From the NCBI GenBank assembly GCA_949752745.1, contig OX457034.1, positions 2,948,646-3,012,645 of the forward strand: DNA of 64,000 nucleotides. Direction: 5' to 3'. This stretch comes from Protula sp. h YS-2021 (lineage: Eukaryota; Annelida; Polychaeta; Sabellida; Serpulidae). The notes beneath the pieces are model-generated. The model was not told the DNA's origin. It did not search any database and was given only the letters and a program-made list of their open reading frames with translations. Position numbers and translations under genes: made by a program. Within the stretch, counting starts at the first letter, position 1. Every line of letters begins with the position of its first letter. Of this stretch, positions 37,907-48,339 are shown in pieces.

Positions 37907-39262
37907 TAAAACCAGTCATAGGGAGACCATGCCTTTAATATAGCACTTAGGGAGACCATTTGTATATTTTTTACCTTTGAGTTTAGAAAGACAAAAATTA
38001 CCAAAAAATGTTCCTATACGTTGTAGATAATGGGTGTGATTTTTTCTTCTTGTCATATTAAGTAGCAAAAAATAAACAAAAAAGTTGGTCTACGTATTTT
38101 TTCTAGATTTTCCTTGGCATTTTAGGCGACCTGGCTAAAACCACGAAATTTCCCGGGTCTCCGTAAGTGTGTGGTTTAATGCTCTGTATATCTAGTCTCC
38201 CAAAGTAGCATATTTTGCTACTAGTTGGGTGTTTTTGAAGATTTATTTTAAACCTATGTTTATTATTATTGTTATTTGTTATGTATATGAATTGTGTATA
38301 AGTTATACGCATGTACGACAGCCTTGAGAGATGACACTATGCACATATTACCAATGACTGTGCCATTTAGTTCTACTTAGCATTGAAATATGTGGAAGAT
38401 GCTTCATGTTTCTGGTTAAAATATTGTTACGTGACATTTAAACTCTGTAACATTACTTAGGAGAGAAAAGAATTGAAGTAGTAATTAATGATGAACAAAA
38501 TGTCTCTTCAAGTTGCATATATGGTCGCTTTAAGTCGGTTTATACACCCAGCTATATACAACCAGCAATAAGGAGACCATATATTTTTCATGAATATGTG
38601 CAAGATTTTTATATTATTAAGACAAAAAAGTGCTAAATGTTATTTTAAATTCCTTAGAAATCATTTTTGTAGGGAAAAAAAGGGTAATGAATATAAAAAA
38701 ATGGCCTTTGAAGTGTTTTGTATAAGTGTGAAGCATAGTCCCCTTAAGTCGGTTTACACATTATATATATATATAAAGTAGGGATACGTTTCATTACGTC
38801 ATAGTGTTTATTACGTCATAATGCATCTTGCTCTCAAGTGTTCGTTTCATTGAAAAAATGCCTGTTTACAGTGCTAAATTATCCTTTTCTTCAATTTCGT
38901 GCTGAACCATGTATAAGCATGTTGAGCAGTTAAGGAAAAAAATACTGGTTGCTATAATACTTTTAAATACATAATATATAGCGGATCTTAAATAAAAATG
39001 GCAGTTTTCCCCGGTCTCCTTAAAGCTGATTTTTTGGCACTAATGTTTATACAAGGTATAAAGTTTAGGATCAAATTGAAAGCTTGTTATCAAGTTTCAA
39101 CACACAAATTTAATTTGAAACCAAAGTATGTTATATTCGCTATGCCATAAAATCATTCGTTTTTTGTTTGCTGAGTAGTTTCGTAACGTTTAAACACGCT
39201 AAGAATTAAGGAGACCTACTTTTGGTCTCCCTAAATTTTTGGTCTCCCTAATACTGGTTTTT
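37907..39262. mobile_element. ~1.35-kb non-coding insertion with short inverted ends
   Basis: The segment interrupts a (TA)n tract between two duplicated exon blocks. Its left end reads AAACCAGTCATAGGGAGACC. Its right end in reverse complement reads AAACCAGTATTAGGGAGACC. Further AGGGAGACC words are repeated inside both ends. No ORF of note. It looks like a non-autonomous DNA transposon whose family I do not recognise. GGTCTCC words also occur near 52026 and 53775, but I cannot show these are the same family. Confidence 0.6.
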
Positions 39263-39297
39263 TAGCAAAAATGGTCCCCGTATTGCTGGAGGTACAC

Positions 39298-39348
<51 letters not shown>

Positions 39349-39715
39349 CAAGCGTTTGCAATTGCTAGTGAACTGTATCGATTCTGATTTTTAACTAAGC
39401 ACAGTCACAGATAAATACCATTTGAACCCTCATATATTACGTTTTCTCAATATTTTGCTGAGACTAAAAATCTGCATCTTTTACCGATTTTAAACAGAAA
39501 AATAGACAGACAAATATCATTTCAATCCTACTACTTTACGTTTCCACAATATACAATCAATTAAGTTTGCTACGCGGGGGCAGCAATTATCTGTATCATT
39601 TGCTGATTTTAAACCAAAGAATCACACAGATCTGATTTTAGTACTAGTGTTTTTTTTATTTACTTATTTTTTTTTTGGGGGGGGGGGAGTGGGGGGGCGC
39701 GGTAAACTAAAAGAC

Positions 39716-39826
39716 CTGTTCAACTTGTAAAGGCGGTTGCTGCACTTGTTCGTCGGACGTTTCCGGTTGCCCCAGTGACACTGTTGCGGCCTTGTCCAGA
39801 GATGCTGTGACTGCCCCCGTTTCTTT
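39716..39826 (-). CDS. Duplicated N-terminal exon copy 4
   Basis: A 111-nt phase-0 exon, same protein as 37197-37307. It belongs to a ~1.1-kb segment (39345-40470) that duplicates 36828-37902 almost exactly, including intron sequence, so this copy pair is recent. Confidence 0.6.
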
Positions 39827-40224
39827 CTGAAAATATTGAAAAAATACTTATAAAATATATATATATATATAATCAAGCGTTTGCTGATGCTAGTGATCTG
39901 TATCGATTCTGATTTTTGACTAAACACAGTCACAGATAAATACCGTTTGAATCCTCATATATTATGTTTTCTCAATATTTTGCTGAGACTAAAAATCTGT
40001 ATCTTTTACTGATTTTAAACAGAAAAATAGACAGACAAATATCATTTCAATCCTACTACTTTACGTTTCCTCAATATACAATCAATTACCTTTGCTAAGC
40101 GGGGCAGCAATTATCTGTATCATTTGCTGATTTTCAACCAAAGATCAGACATGTATGATTTTAATCCTAATGTTTTTTGTTTTTTTGGGGTTTTTTTTCT
40201 GGGGGGGGGGGCTAAACTTAAGAC

Positions 40225-40353
40225 CTGTTCAACTTGTAAAGGTGTCCACCCTGCTTCGTGTGGTTGCTGGACTTGTTCGTCTGACGTTTCTGGCTGTGTC
40301 AGTGGCACTGTTGCTGCCATGTCCAGAGATGCTGTGTCTGCCCCCGCTTCTTT
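40225..40353 (-). CDS. Duplicated N-terminal exon copy 3 (long form)
   Basis: A 129-nt phase-0 exon, same protein as 37713-37841 (long form with HEAGWT). A (TA)n tract of nearly 100 bp (40374-40470) stands upstream of its acceptor. Confidence 0.6.
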
Positions 40354-40372
40354 CTGAAAATATAAAAAAATA

Positions 40373-40472
<100 letters not shown>

Positions 40473-40845
40473 CAAGCGTTTGCAATTGCTAGTGATCTGT
40501 ATCGATTCTGATTTTTAACGAAACACAGTCACAGATAAATACCGTTTGAACCCTCATATATTACGTTTTCTCAATGTTTTGCTGAGACTAAAAATCTGTA
40601 TCTTTTACTGATTTTAAGCAGAAAAATAGACAGACAAGTATCATTTCAATCCTACTACTTTACGTTTCCACAACATACAATCAATTAATTTTGCTACGCG
40701 GGGGCAGCAATTATCTGTATCATTTGCTGATTTTAAACCAAAGAATCACACAGATCTGATTTTAATACTAGGTGTTTTTATTTATTTATTTATTTTTTTT
40801 TGGGGGGGGGGAAGTGGGGGGGGAGGGCGCGGTAAACTAAAAGAC

Positions 40846-40956
40846 CTGTTCAACTTGTAAAGGCGGTTGCTGCACTTGTTCGTCGGACGTTTCCGGTTGC
40901 GCCAGTGACACTTTTGCGGCCTTGTCCAGAGATGCTGTGACTGCCCTCGTTTCTTT
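40846..40956 (-). CDS. Duplicated N-terminal exon copy 2
   Basis: A 111-nt phase-0 exon: [20 protein letters not shown], then [17 protein letters not shown]. The upstream intron ends with the longest (TA)n of the locus (about 40977-41082). Confidence 0.6.
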
Positions 40957-40976
40957 CTGAAAGTATTGAAAAAATA

Positions 40977-41085
<109 letters not shown>

Positions 41086-41428
41086 AAGCGTTTGCTGATG
41101 CTAGTGATCTGTATCAATTCTGATTTTTAACTAAACACAGTCACAGATAAATACCGTTTGAATCCTCATATATTATGTTTTCTCAATATTTTGCTGAGAC
41201 TAAAAATCTGTATCTTTTACTGATTTTAAGCAGAAAAATAGACAGACAAATATCATTTCAATCCTGCTACTTTACGTTTCCTCAATATGCAATCAATTAA
41301 GTTTGCTAAGCGGGGGCAGCAATTGTCTGTATCATTTGGTGATTTTAAACCAAAGAATCAGACATATATGATTTTAATCCTGGTGTTTTTTTTGTTTGTT
41401 TTTTTGGGAGGGGGGTTCCACTTAAGAC

Positions 41429-41551
41429 CTGTTCAACTTGTAAAGGTGTCCATCCTGCTTCGCGCGGTTGCCGCACTTGTTCGTCTGACGTTTCCGGTTG
41501 CACCAGTGACACTGTTGCGGCCTTGTCCGGAGATTCTTTGACTGCCACCGA
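41429..41551 (-). CDS. Duplicated N-terminal exon copy 1
   Basis: A 123-nt phase-0 exon starting SVAVKESPDKAATVSLVQ, then [23 protein letters not shown]. It carries the long-form insert but a different first few residues, and has a TTGCAG acceptor without a long (TA)n. It may be the founding copy of the array. Confidence 0.6.
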
Positions 41552-41739
41552 CTGCAACAAAGATATTAAGGTATTTCTTTATATATATATAAATATTTAA
41601 TATTTAATAATGCTTTCTTGGACATGCCACACCCTTCTTCAAAAATATATATCAGTAATAGCAATGTTATTTATTTAAATCCACAGCCACCAACGGACAG
41701 ATTTAACTTGAAAAACCATACGTTTGGGAACATATGAAC

Positions 41740-42192
41740 CTGTGTGACGAGTCGGCCCGCATTTAGCAAGTTCACTTTCACCCCAGTATTAGACATCTTA
41801 ACAGGTTCGGGACGAGAGGAGTTTGCTGCCTTCTTTACACGCTTGGAAATTCTGCGTCCATATCTTTTGCTCTTCGGTGTGGTTTTTAGACGTTTATTGG
41901 GACTTTTTTGTTTCCATTCCTCTGCGGATTCTGTTAACGTATCTGAAGTATGCATACCAGTATCAGTTTGAGACTTTTTGAGTGCTTCTGTGGTTTTCCT
42001 TTTTTCTGTGTCGGGTCATAAGGGGTCGAAAAGTAGCTTCTTGTCCTTTACTGGTGCTGGGCTTTTCTAGTGATTTACTCGCGGTGGGTTGAGCGAGGGG
42101 ATTTATATGAAACCCCTTTGCTTTCGCAGCTCTGGCATAGTCTAATTTAAAGGCAGCCACCGTTGACGAGGAAGACATATTCTTAACTTTCC
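41740..42192 (-). CDS. N-terminal exon of the recombinase gene with start codon
   Basis: Acceptor TTTTGCAG at 42193; the first ATG is at 42176-42178 (MSSSSTVAAFKLDYARAAKA). The segment is Ser/Lys-rich (SLEKPSTSKGQ, then WKQKSPNKRLKTTPKSKR, GRRISKRVKKAANSS) and ends GRLVTQ|GTTCAT in phase 0 with the next exon. The frame breaks once at a 6-base T-run on the plus strand (42000-42005); removing one base would join RPLMTRHRK to TTEALKKSQTDTG. The basic clusters look like nuclear localisation signals. At least one untranslated exon must lie upstream. Confidence 0.5.
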
Positions 42193-43023
42193 CTGCAAAA
42201 GGAACCAAAGTGTCAATTCGCGTTCTCCCCCATCTTCATCAATAACGCTCTAATCCTTATATAATACGTCACTGACGTCTCCGCGGGAAAACTACAGACA
42301 GATGTGAATAAAAATCGGAACTTATCACAAAAATGACCTCACATGCCGCGATTACGATAACCGCAACAGATGTTAAAACACACATACACATACACACACA
42401 CACAGGGCTTTACGCTATTTTTTCCCGACACCTTCCGGCACATTTTCGGCGATTGGATCTTGTTGCCTGCCCCCACCACCACTCTTACATGTTCCACATT
42501 GTCTCTTCCGTAGGTCACCCCCTTCCCCTCCCCTCCCCTTCATTAATAAACGCTCTAATGCTTATATAATATGTCACTGACGTCTTCGCAGGGAAAAACT
42601 ACAGACAGATGTGAATAAAAATCTGAACTTATTACAAAAAATGACTTCACATGCCGCGATTACGATAACAGCAACAGATGTTTAAAAATAACACACACAC
42701 ACAATACACAGGGCTTTACGCTAATTTTTTTCGACACCTTCCGGCACAATTTCGGTCACTGGATCTTGTTGCCTGCCCCCACCACCACTCTTACACGCCC
42801 CCACATTTTGTCTCTTCCGTAGGTCCCCCCTTCCACTCCCCCCCCCTTCATTAATAAACACTCTAATGCTTATATAATACGTCACTGACGTCTTCGCGGG
42901 GAAAACTACAGACAAATGTGAGTAAAAATCTGAACTTATTACAGAATAAAAGCCTAAAAAAAGACTTCACAAAGTTTAGTTGTCTTAACAATAAAACAAA
43001 CCACAAATCAATTTAAAAAAAAT

Positions 43024-43255
43024 TACCTAGGTTGACACGATATATCTCGTGGCTATCCGGGCCAAAGGCTTTTACCGTCTTTCGCCATGTGCCTTGTGCT
43101 CTACGAAAAAAACAATGTACACGGCGATATTTTTTTCTTTCTTCAATTTTACTGTAAAGTTTATCACGTCTAGCTGTATTGTTTGTCAAAAGCTGTTTAA
43201 TATTTGAAGGTTCCCATGAATTCAATCGATTGCCGATGCAGCATTAAGTGAGTAA
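43024..43255 (-). CDS. Possible upstream exon, unrecognised basic protein
   Basis: An open minus-strand segment with EPSNIKQLLTNNTARRDKLY, KIEERKKYRRVHCFFRRAQ and TWRKTVKAFGPDSHEIYRVN, followed by CTAG|GTAATT. The composition is protein-like and different from the surrounding repeats. The 5' boundary is unclear: an in-frame stop lies near the upstream end and no good acceptor is visible. It could be a first exon of the recombinase gene or a separate gene fragment. No domain recognised. Confidence 0.3.
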
Positions 43256-44270
43256 CATAAACAAGGAACTGAAAACGAAAACTCACGTTGTCCCGTCAGA
43301 CCAAAACTTCACATGCACATCAAACAAGGTGACTTTAATAGCCTGCTCCGGAGATTCACTACTGCGAGGGTTCAATTATTAGATTATTTTTCCCACGACC
43401 AAGTATTCTGGCGTTCCATGCACATTCGAACTTTTGGGCTTTCGGACTTTTGGGACTTCAGGACTTGTTCCACGTCAGACTACTGGGCAGTCCCCCATAA
43501 AAAAAGACAAATGCGGCGCGTCGAGAGGGGTTTGTCGAAAAAATGCCGTCTTTATTTAACTCGTCATATCTCCGCTGAAAATGGGCCGATCTCTAAAAAA
43601 AACGCCTAGGTATCAACTTAAAACAAATTTCTATCCGTGTACAACATTTCGTGTTTCTAGGTCCCGTATATTCGAACGAGTTTGTGACCTAAAAACAGCG
43701 CAATTTTCGCAGAAAAAACATTTGGCCAACAGTAAATGATAATATCCCTCTTGACGTCAAGCGGGTAAAAAATAAAAATAATCGAGGGGGGATTACGCGG
43801 GAGGGTACGGTTTTATAAAAAATAATTCTGTTATACTTCAAAAAAATTATACTGAAAAAAATTTCTAAGATAAAATTATACATTCAGTGAAGAAACAAAA
43901 AAATAAATGTTACCTCTTTAAAGTGTGAACAATATCCTTTAGTATCCCTTGTTTATAAGTAATTAAATTATTTACACCACAAGATATAATGCCAAAAGAT
44001 AATTTTTTTAATCAGTCTTCACACTTGCTCAACCAAAAGAACAGTGACAACTGCAGTGGCAAAGCGTGGGGAAAAAGACCTCGCTGACGTTTACACAAAA
44101 CTCCACCAATCACAGACGTTTCCCAATCAATACACAGTGCCTTGATCTAGCCGCAATAAAATCTGATCCAATCCCAGCACAGACCTAAACTAGTGGCCTG
44201 GCCTTTGATGAAAGCAAACCGTGAGAACATCGACAGACAATACTGGCTAAAAAGCAATATCACAACAACT
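43256..44270. other. Spacer between the two repeat blocks
   Basis: A mixed AT-rich stretch with no convincing exon. A short phrase around TTTTGGGCTTTCGGACTTTT (43431-43450) is internally repetitive. Nothing else recognised. Confidence 0.3.
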
Positions 44271-45446
44271 TTTTTTGACTTCATATGTGTCGATTACGAT
44301 AACAGCAACATCTGCTTAAGAAAACACACACACACAGAGGGCTTTACGCTATTTTTTTCGACACCTTCCGGCACATTTTCCGCAATTGGATCTTGTTGCC
44401 TGCCTCCTCCCCCCACTCTTACATGCCCCCACACTTTGGTCTCTTCCGTAGGTCACCCCTTTCTCTCCCCCCACCTTCATTAACAAAAAAAATGACTAAA
44501 AATGGCTTCACATGCCGCGATTACGATAACAGCAACAGCAGTTAGAAAAAAAACACACACACACACAGAGGGCTTTACGCTAATATTTTTCGACACCTTC
44601 CGGCACATTTTCCGCAATATTATCTTGTTGCCTGCCCCCCCCTTACTTGCCCCCACACTTTGGTCTCTTCCGTAGGTCACCCCTTTCTCCCCCCCCCCAA
44701 CCTTCACTAACATAAAATGACTAAAAATGACTTCGCATGCCGTGATTACGATAACAGCAACAGCAGTTAAAAAAAAACACACACACACACACAGGGCTTT
44801 ACGCTAATTTTTTTCGACACCTTCCGGCACATTTTCGGCAATTGGATTTGCTTGCCCCCCCCCCACTCTTACATGCCCCCACACTTTAGTCTCTTCCGTA
44901 GGTCACCCCTTTCTCCCCCCCCCACCTTCATTAATAAACGCTCTAATGCTTATATAATAGGTCACTGACGTCTTCGCGGGGAAAACTACAGACAAATGTG
45001 AATAAAAATCTGAACTTATAAGAAAAAATTACTTCACATGGCGCGATTATGATAACAGCAACAGATGTTTAAAAAACACACACACACACAATACACAGGG
45101 CTTTATGCTAATTTTTTTTCAACACATTTCGGCACATTTTCGGCCATTGGATCTTGTTGCCTGTCCCCACCACCACTCTTACATGCCCCCACATCTTTTC
45201 CGTAGGTCACCCCCTTCCCCCTCCCCACCTTCATTAATAAACGCTCTAATGCTTATATAATACGTCACAGACAGATGTGAATAAAAATCTGAACTTATTA
45301 CAAAAAATATAAATGTATAAAGCGTTACTTACCCCATACTGTACAATGCAATATCCTTACTATCTGCTCAAGACTTTTTCTTCGAGATATTATCCCATTG
45401 GACTCGCTCATTATTTCTTTGATTTTGCACTGCTTTTTTTCAATTT

Positions 45447-45866
45447 TTAAATTGCCAAATGTGTTAGTGACATCTTTTGAAGATTACATATTTCTGAAAG
45501 TGTTCGTACAACGGATGTTTCTTGATAAACGCATCCGCTAAACGAGCCGGTTTTAAAGTTTTTTTTTCGGCGTCTCTGCCCCACTCTCTCACATTTCTTC
45601 ACTACTTTACAACCGGTGTCAGAAATCTGTGAAGTGTCATGTTCTGGGGTATTTTGTAGTGAAATATCATGCTGTGAACTTCTACAGCTATCGTTACATT
45701 GCTCATTAAGCCAGTTGACAACTCTTGCTTTATATCCAATGTTTTCTCCTCCAATACAGTTTTCTAAACGTTTACGAGCAAGCTTCGCACTTGGACTATA
45801 ATTATCGGCATTACATTTTCGCCGTTTTCTGTACTTCTTTCTTTCTTTGTTATTGTGCCTACCCAT
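45447..45866 (-). CDS. Orphan basic ORF, possible intronless gene
   Basis: An ATG near 45866 opens a ~139-residue frame: MGRHNNKERKKYRKRRKCNA, SPSAKLARKRLENCIGGENI, RVVNWLNEQCNDSC, ... KKCERVGQRRRKKNFKTGS, ending THLAI before TAA at 45447-45449. Two strongly basic patches suggest a nuclear or nucleic-acid-binding protein. I do not recognise a domain. A relic of the start, MGRHDKVSRK, lies on the same strand near 46100, so the start region was duplicated. The ORF lies inside the inverted-repeat interval and could be cargo. Confidence 0.4.
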   Translation of the reverse strand: MGRHNNKERKKYRKRRKCNADNYSPSAKLARKRLENCIGGENIGYKARVVNWLNEQCNDSCRSSQHDISLQNTPEHDTSQISDTGCKVVKKCERVGQRRRKKNFKTGSFSGCVYQETSVVRTLSEICNLQKMSLTHLAI

Positions 45867-46190
45867 GTTTAAAACAGGTGTCAAAGACCACAAACAGCCC
45901 TAAATTTCATTTCACTAGATTTTACGCCAATTTATACGATCTCCCATACGATCTCCCAATCAGTCAACACTTCTTTTCCTTCAATTTTCCCACATTCATC
46001 CAACTGTTCATTTTTTTGACTTAGGTTTGACGCATTTTGACTTGGGTTTGAGCATCTCTCTTCTCCTCTTCAAATAAGCTTTTCTGCTCACTTTATCGTG
46101 GCGACCCATATTAAGCTATGTTGATCTTGCTTGAAAATTTGCTAAACGAGGACGGAACCAAGAAGTTGTTAAAATTAAAACATCCTAACA

Positions 46191-46393
46191 ATAAGCCAAT
46201 TCGCACTTTGACTTTTGCCGAAAAGTTTGTGCGTTTCGGCTGAATTCAATTGGGATAAGGACATAAAGAAATGATAGAAAAAAAACGGCAATAATCAACG
46301 TTTTTTTCTATCATTTCTTTATATCAACATCCCAACTGAATTCAGCCGAAACACAAAAACTTTTCGACGAAAGTCAAAGTGCGATTTGGCTTA
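46191..46393. mobile_element. Hairpin MITE, copy 1
   Basis: About 203 bp, almost entirely an imperfect palindrome: ATAAGCCAATTCGCACTTTG at the left and its complement (CAAAGTGCGATTTGGCTTAT) at the right, with a centre around AAACGGCAATAATCAACGTT. No ORF. A foldback MITE of unrecognised superfamily. Confidence 0.8.
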
Positions 46394-46410
46394 TTAAGGG
46401 TCTCACACGT

Positions 46411-46774
46411 ATAAGCCAAATCGCACTTTGGGCGTTCCTAATAACAATGCGTAAAAATTCTGCGTTTCGAATAAAAGTAACCGGGTAAAAAATGAAAGAA
46501 ATGATAGAGAGATTTCGCCTAAATGTCAAATTTCTCATGCATCAAAGAGTAGTCGGGTTTTTAACAACCTGTATACTATTTTAAAAATGTATTAAAAATT
46601 TTAACAAATAGTTTCAAGTTTCAATTTCTCTTATGTTCCGAATATAAACTGTTTGCGATATTTCTTCCATATCTTTCTACAATTTCTTTCATTTTTTTAT
46701 CCGGCTCCCTCGCAGTCGAAATTCAAAATTCTTTCGCAAATTATTCGAAACACCAAAAGTGTGATTTGGCTTAT
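46411..46774. mobile_element. Hairpin MITE, copy 2 with internal insertion
   Basis: Same ends as the neighbouring element (ATAAGCCAAATCGCACTTTG / GTGTGATTTGGCTTAT) only 17 bp away, with inner arms GGTAAAAAATGAAAGAAATG versus TTTCTTTCATTTTTTTATCC. About 160 bp of extra sequence occupies the loop. Confidence 0.75.
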
Positions 46775-46839
46775 AATAAGCAGAATAACAAGCAACTCAA
46801 CAAAAAAATGTTTTACGTTAAAATTTCATGCTTGTTAAG

Positions 46840-47650
46840 GATAAATAAACAGCCCATAAAGGTCCTGTTGACAGTTCAGCGCAAGATTCCAAGCAACTCT
46901 CGTACTGACACCTACGGTGAATGCTAATTCCTTACATCAACTTTTAAACGTTTAAAACAGCCGAAAAGGCTGAATTTTTCAGATCTGCTTTGTAAAAAAT
47001 ATGAAGACTGAACTAAAAAGTGTATGCTTTATCAAAACAATAATTTTGTTGCTTTATTTGGCTCTCAATTCTTTAGAAAAGAATTTTCGATTTCTACTCA
47101 GACAGACAGTATTTCATGATCGTGTTAACAGCTTAAAAAGCTGTTTTTTTTTTACATTATTAGCACAAACTATGCAGAATAATGTTGTTAGACGTATGCC
47201 GTGGTAAAAAATACATACTTTATTGTATTATGCCTCATTTTGTCTCAAAAAGAAAGTGAGCGATAAAACAATGTTATTCCACCTCGATGTCAAACATTCC
47301 CAAATATTCAATAATAACATATCCATCACAGTTCATATTTCTGAAAATACATTTTCTTATTCTTAAAAATATAATTACAGTGTTTATTTAGTTTATTAAT
47401 CCTTTAAAAGCATGAAAATTTGAACTTTAAAACTTTTGCGAACAAACAACACACGAGGTTCTTCCTAACACTCATCACACCGAGCTGCGCGCGCGCACAC
47501 AAATAGTCCACAGTTTTCACACTTTAAAACGACTATTTGCAAAGTAATAAATATTAAATAAAGTGTTTATTTGATATTTTGTTTATTTTAAAAATAGTTG
47601 GGAACATATTTATTTATATAATATGACTAATTGCCGTCTTGTAAGTTGAC
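46840..47650. other. AT-rich spacer
   Basis: No gene recognised. A GCGCGCGC run occurs near 47488. Short ORFs are not conserved-looking. Confidence 0.35.
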
Positions 47651-47869
47651 CTATTTTTAGGAACCTATGGCGTGATATTTTTTTAACCGCCAAAACTTAA
47701 CACAAGGCGGCATATCAAAGGAATTGAACATTTCGCGCAAGAATACATACACTTCATCGGGGCTTTCCGATTCGCTATCAAAACACGTGCTTTGGTGATA
47801 TTTTTTCAACACCAGGTGCCGCTCGTGCATTGCAAGGGTATTTAAAAATACAGACAGCAACCAGAAGCA

Positions 47870-48250
47870 ATGACAGACAGACATTTTTGGACAAAATTCG
47901 GAAAACTTTTCTACATTACTCAGTGAACATCGGCGGTTTCAATTTTGATTTTCTGCCACATGGTTTTCTGCCACAACGCGATTTTGTGCCACATCGTATG
48001 GAAAATGCGGATGACTTCTGCCACAACGTAGCTCCTGTAAGAACGGACAGACGGACGGACGGACAGACAGACGGACAGGCCAACGAGAGGTATCTTATGT
48101 GGTGGCTGCATTATGTGGTAGCATTTGATATGCCTGAAATGCATTTAAGTGGTAGGTCACGGACAAGATTATTTGAGAATAAAAAATACTTATGTGGTGG
48201 TTTATATTTGCCCGTGCCCTTGTGTGGTTCCCAGCAGGCGTCATGTCAAT
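47870..48250 (+). mobile_element. Dispersed repeat with ACGG/ACAG microsatellite and TGTGG words
   Basis: Repeated 'CTGCCACA'/'TTATGTGGTGG' words flank (ACGG)n/(ACAG)n at about 48035-48075. The same combination, with the microsatellite, appears at 50890-51030, so related elements flank the 51-bp minisatellite on both sides. Non-coding. Confidence 0.5.
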
Positions 48251-48339
48251 GTCAATAATGTTTAAGCTTTGTGTGTGTCATTTGTAGATAAACGGAATTA
48301 TATATGTGGCACTTTACTGTATAAAGATATTTTACAACT

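Larger units (their letters stand above)
42200..45310 (+). repeat. Six copies of a ~230-305-bp repeat in two blocks
   Basis: The landmark GGCTTTACGCTA recurs near 42405, 42713, 44341, 44570, 44798 and 45099. Each unit contains GCTTATATAATACGTCACTG, TTCGCGGGGAAAACTACAGA, GCCGCGATTACGATAAC, an (AC)n stretch, CACCTTCCGGCACATTTT and GTCTCTTCCGTAGGTCACCC. The units near 44500-44800 are ~228 bp and the others ~305 bp. The blocks 42200-42950 and 44270-45310 are separated by 1.3 kb of other sequence. They probably lie upstream of, or in the first intron of, the recombinase gene. Confidence 0.85.

Noticed and set aside
47657..47884. Minus-strand ORF with DSESESPDEVYVFLREMF
   Set aside because: Short, no recognised domain, no convincing splice sites and partly within a dispersed repeat.
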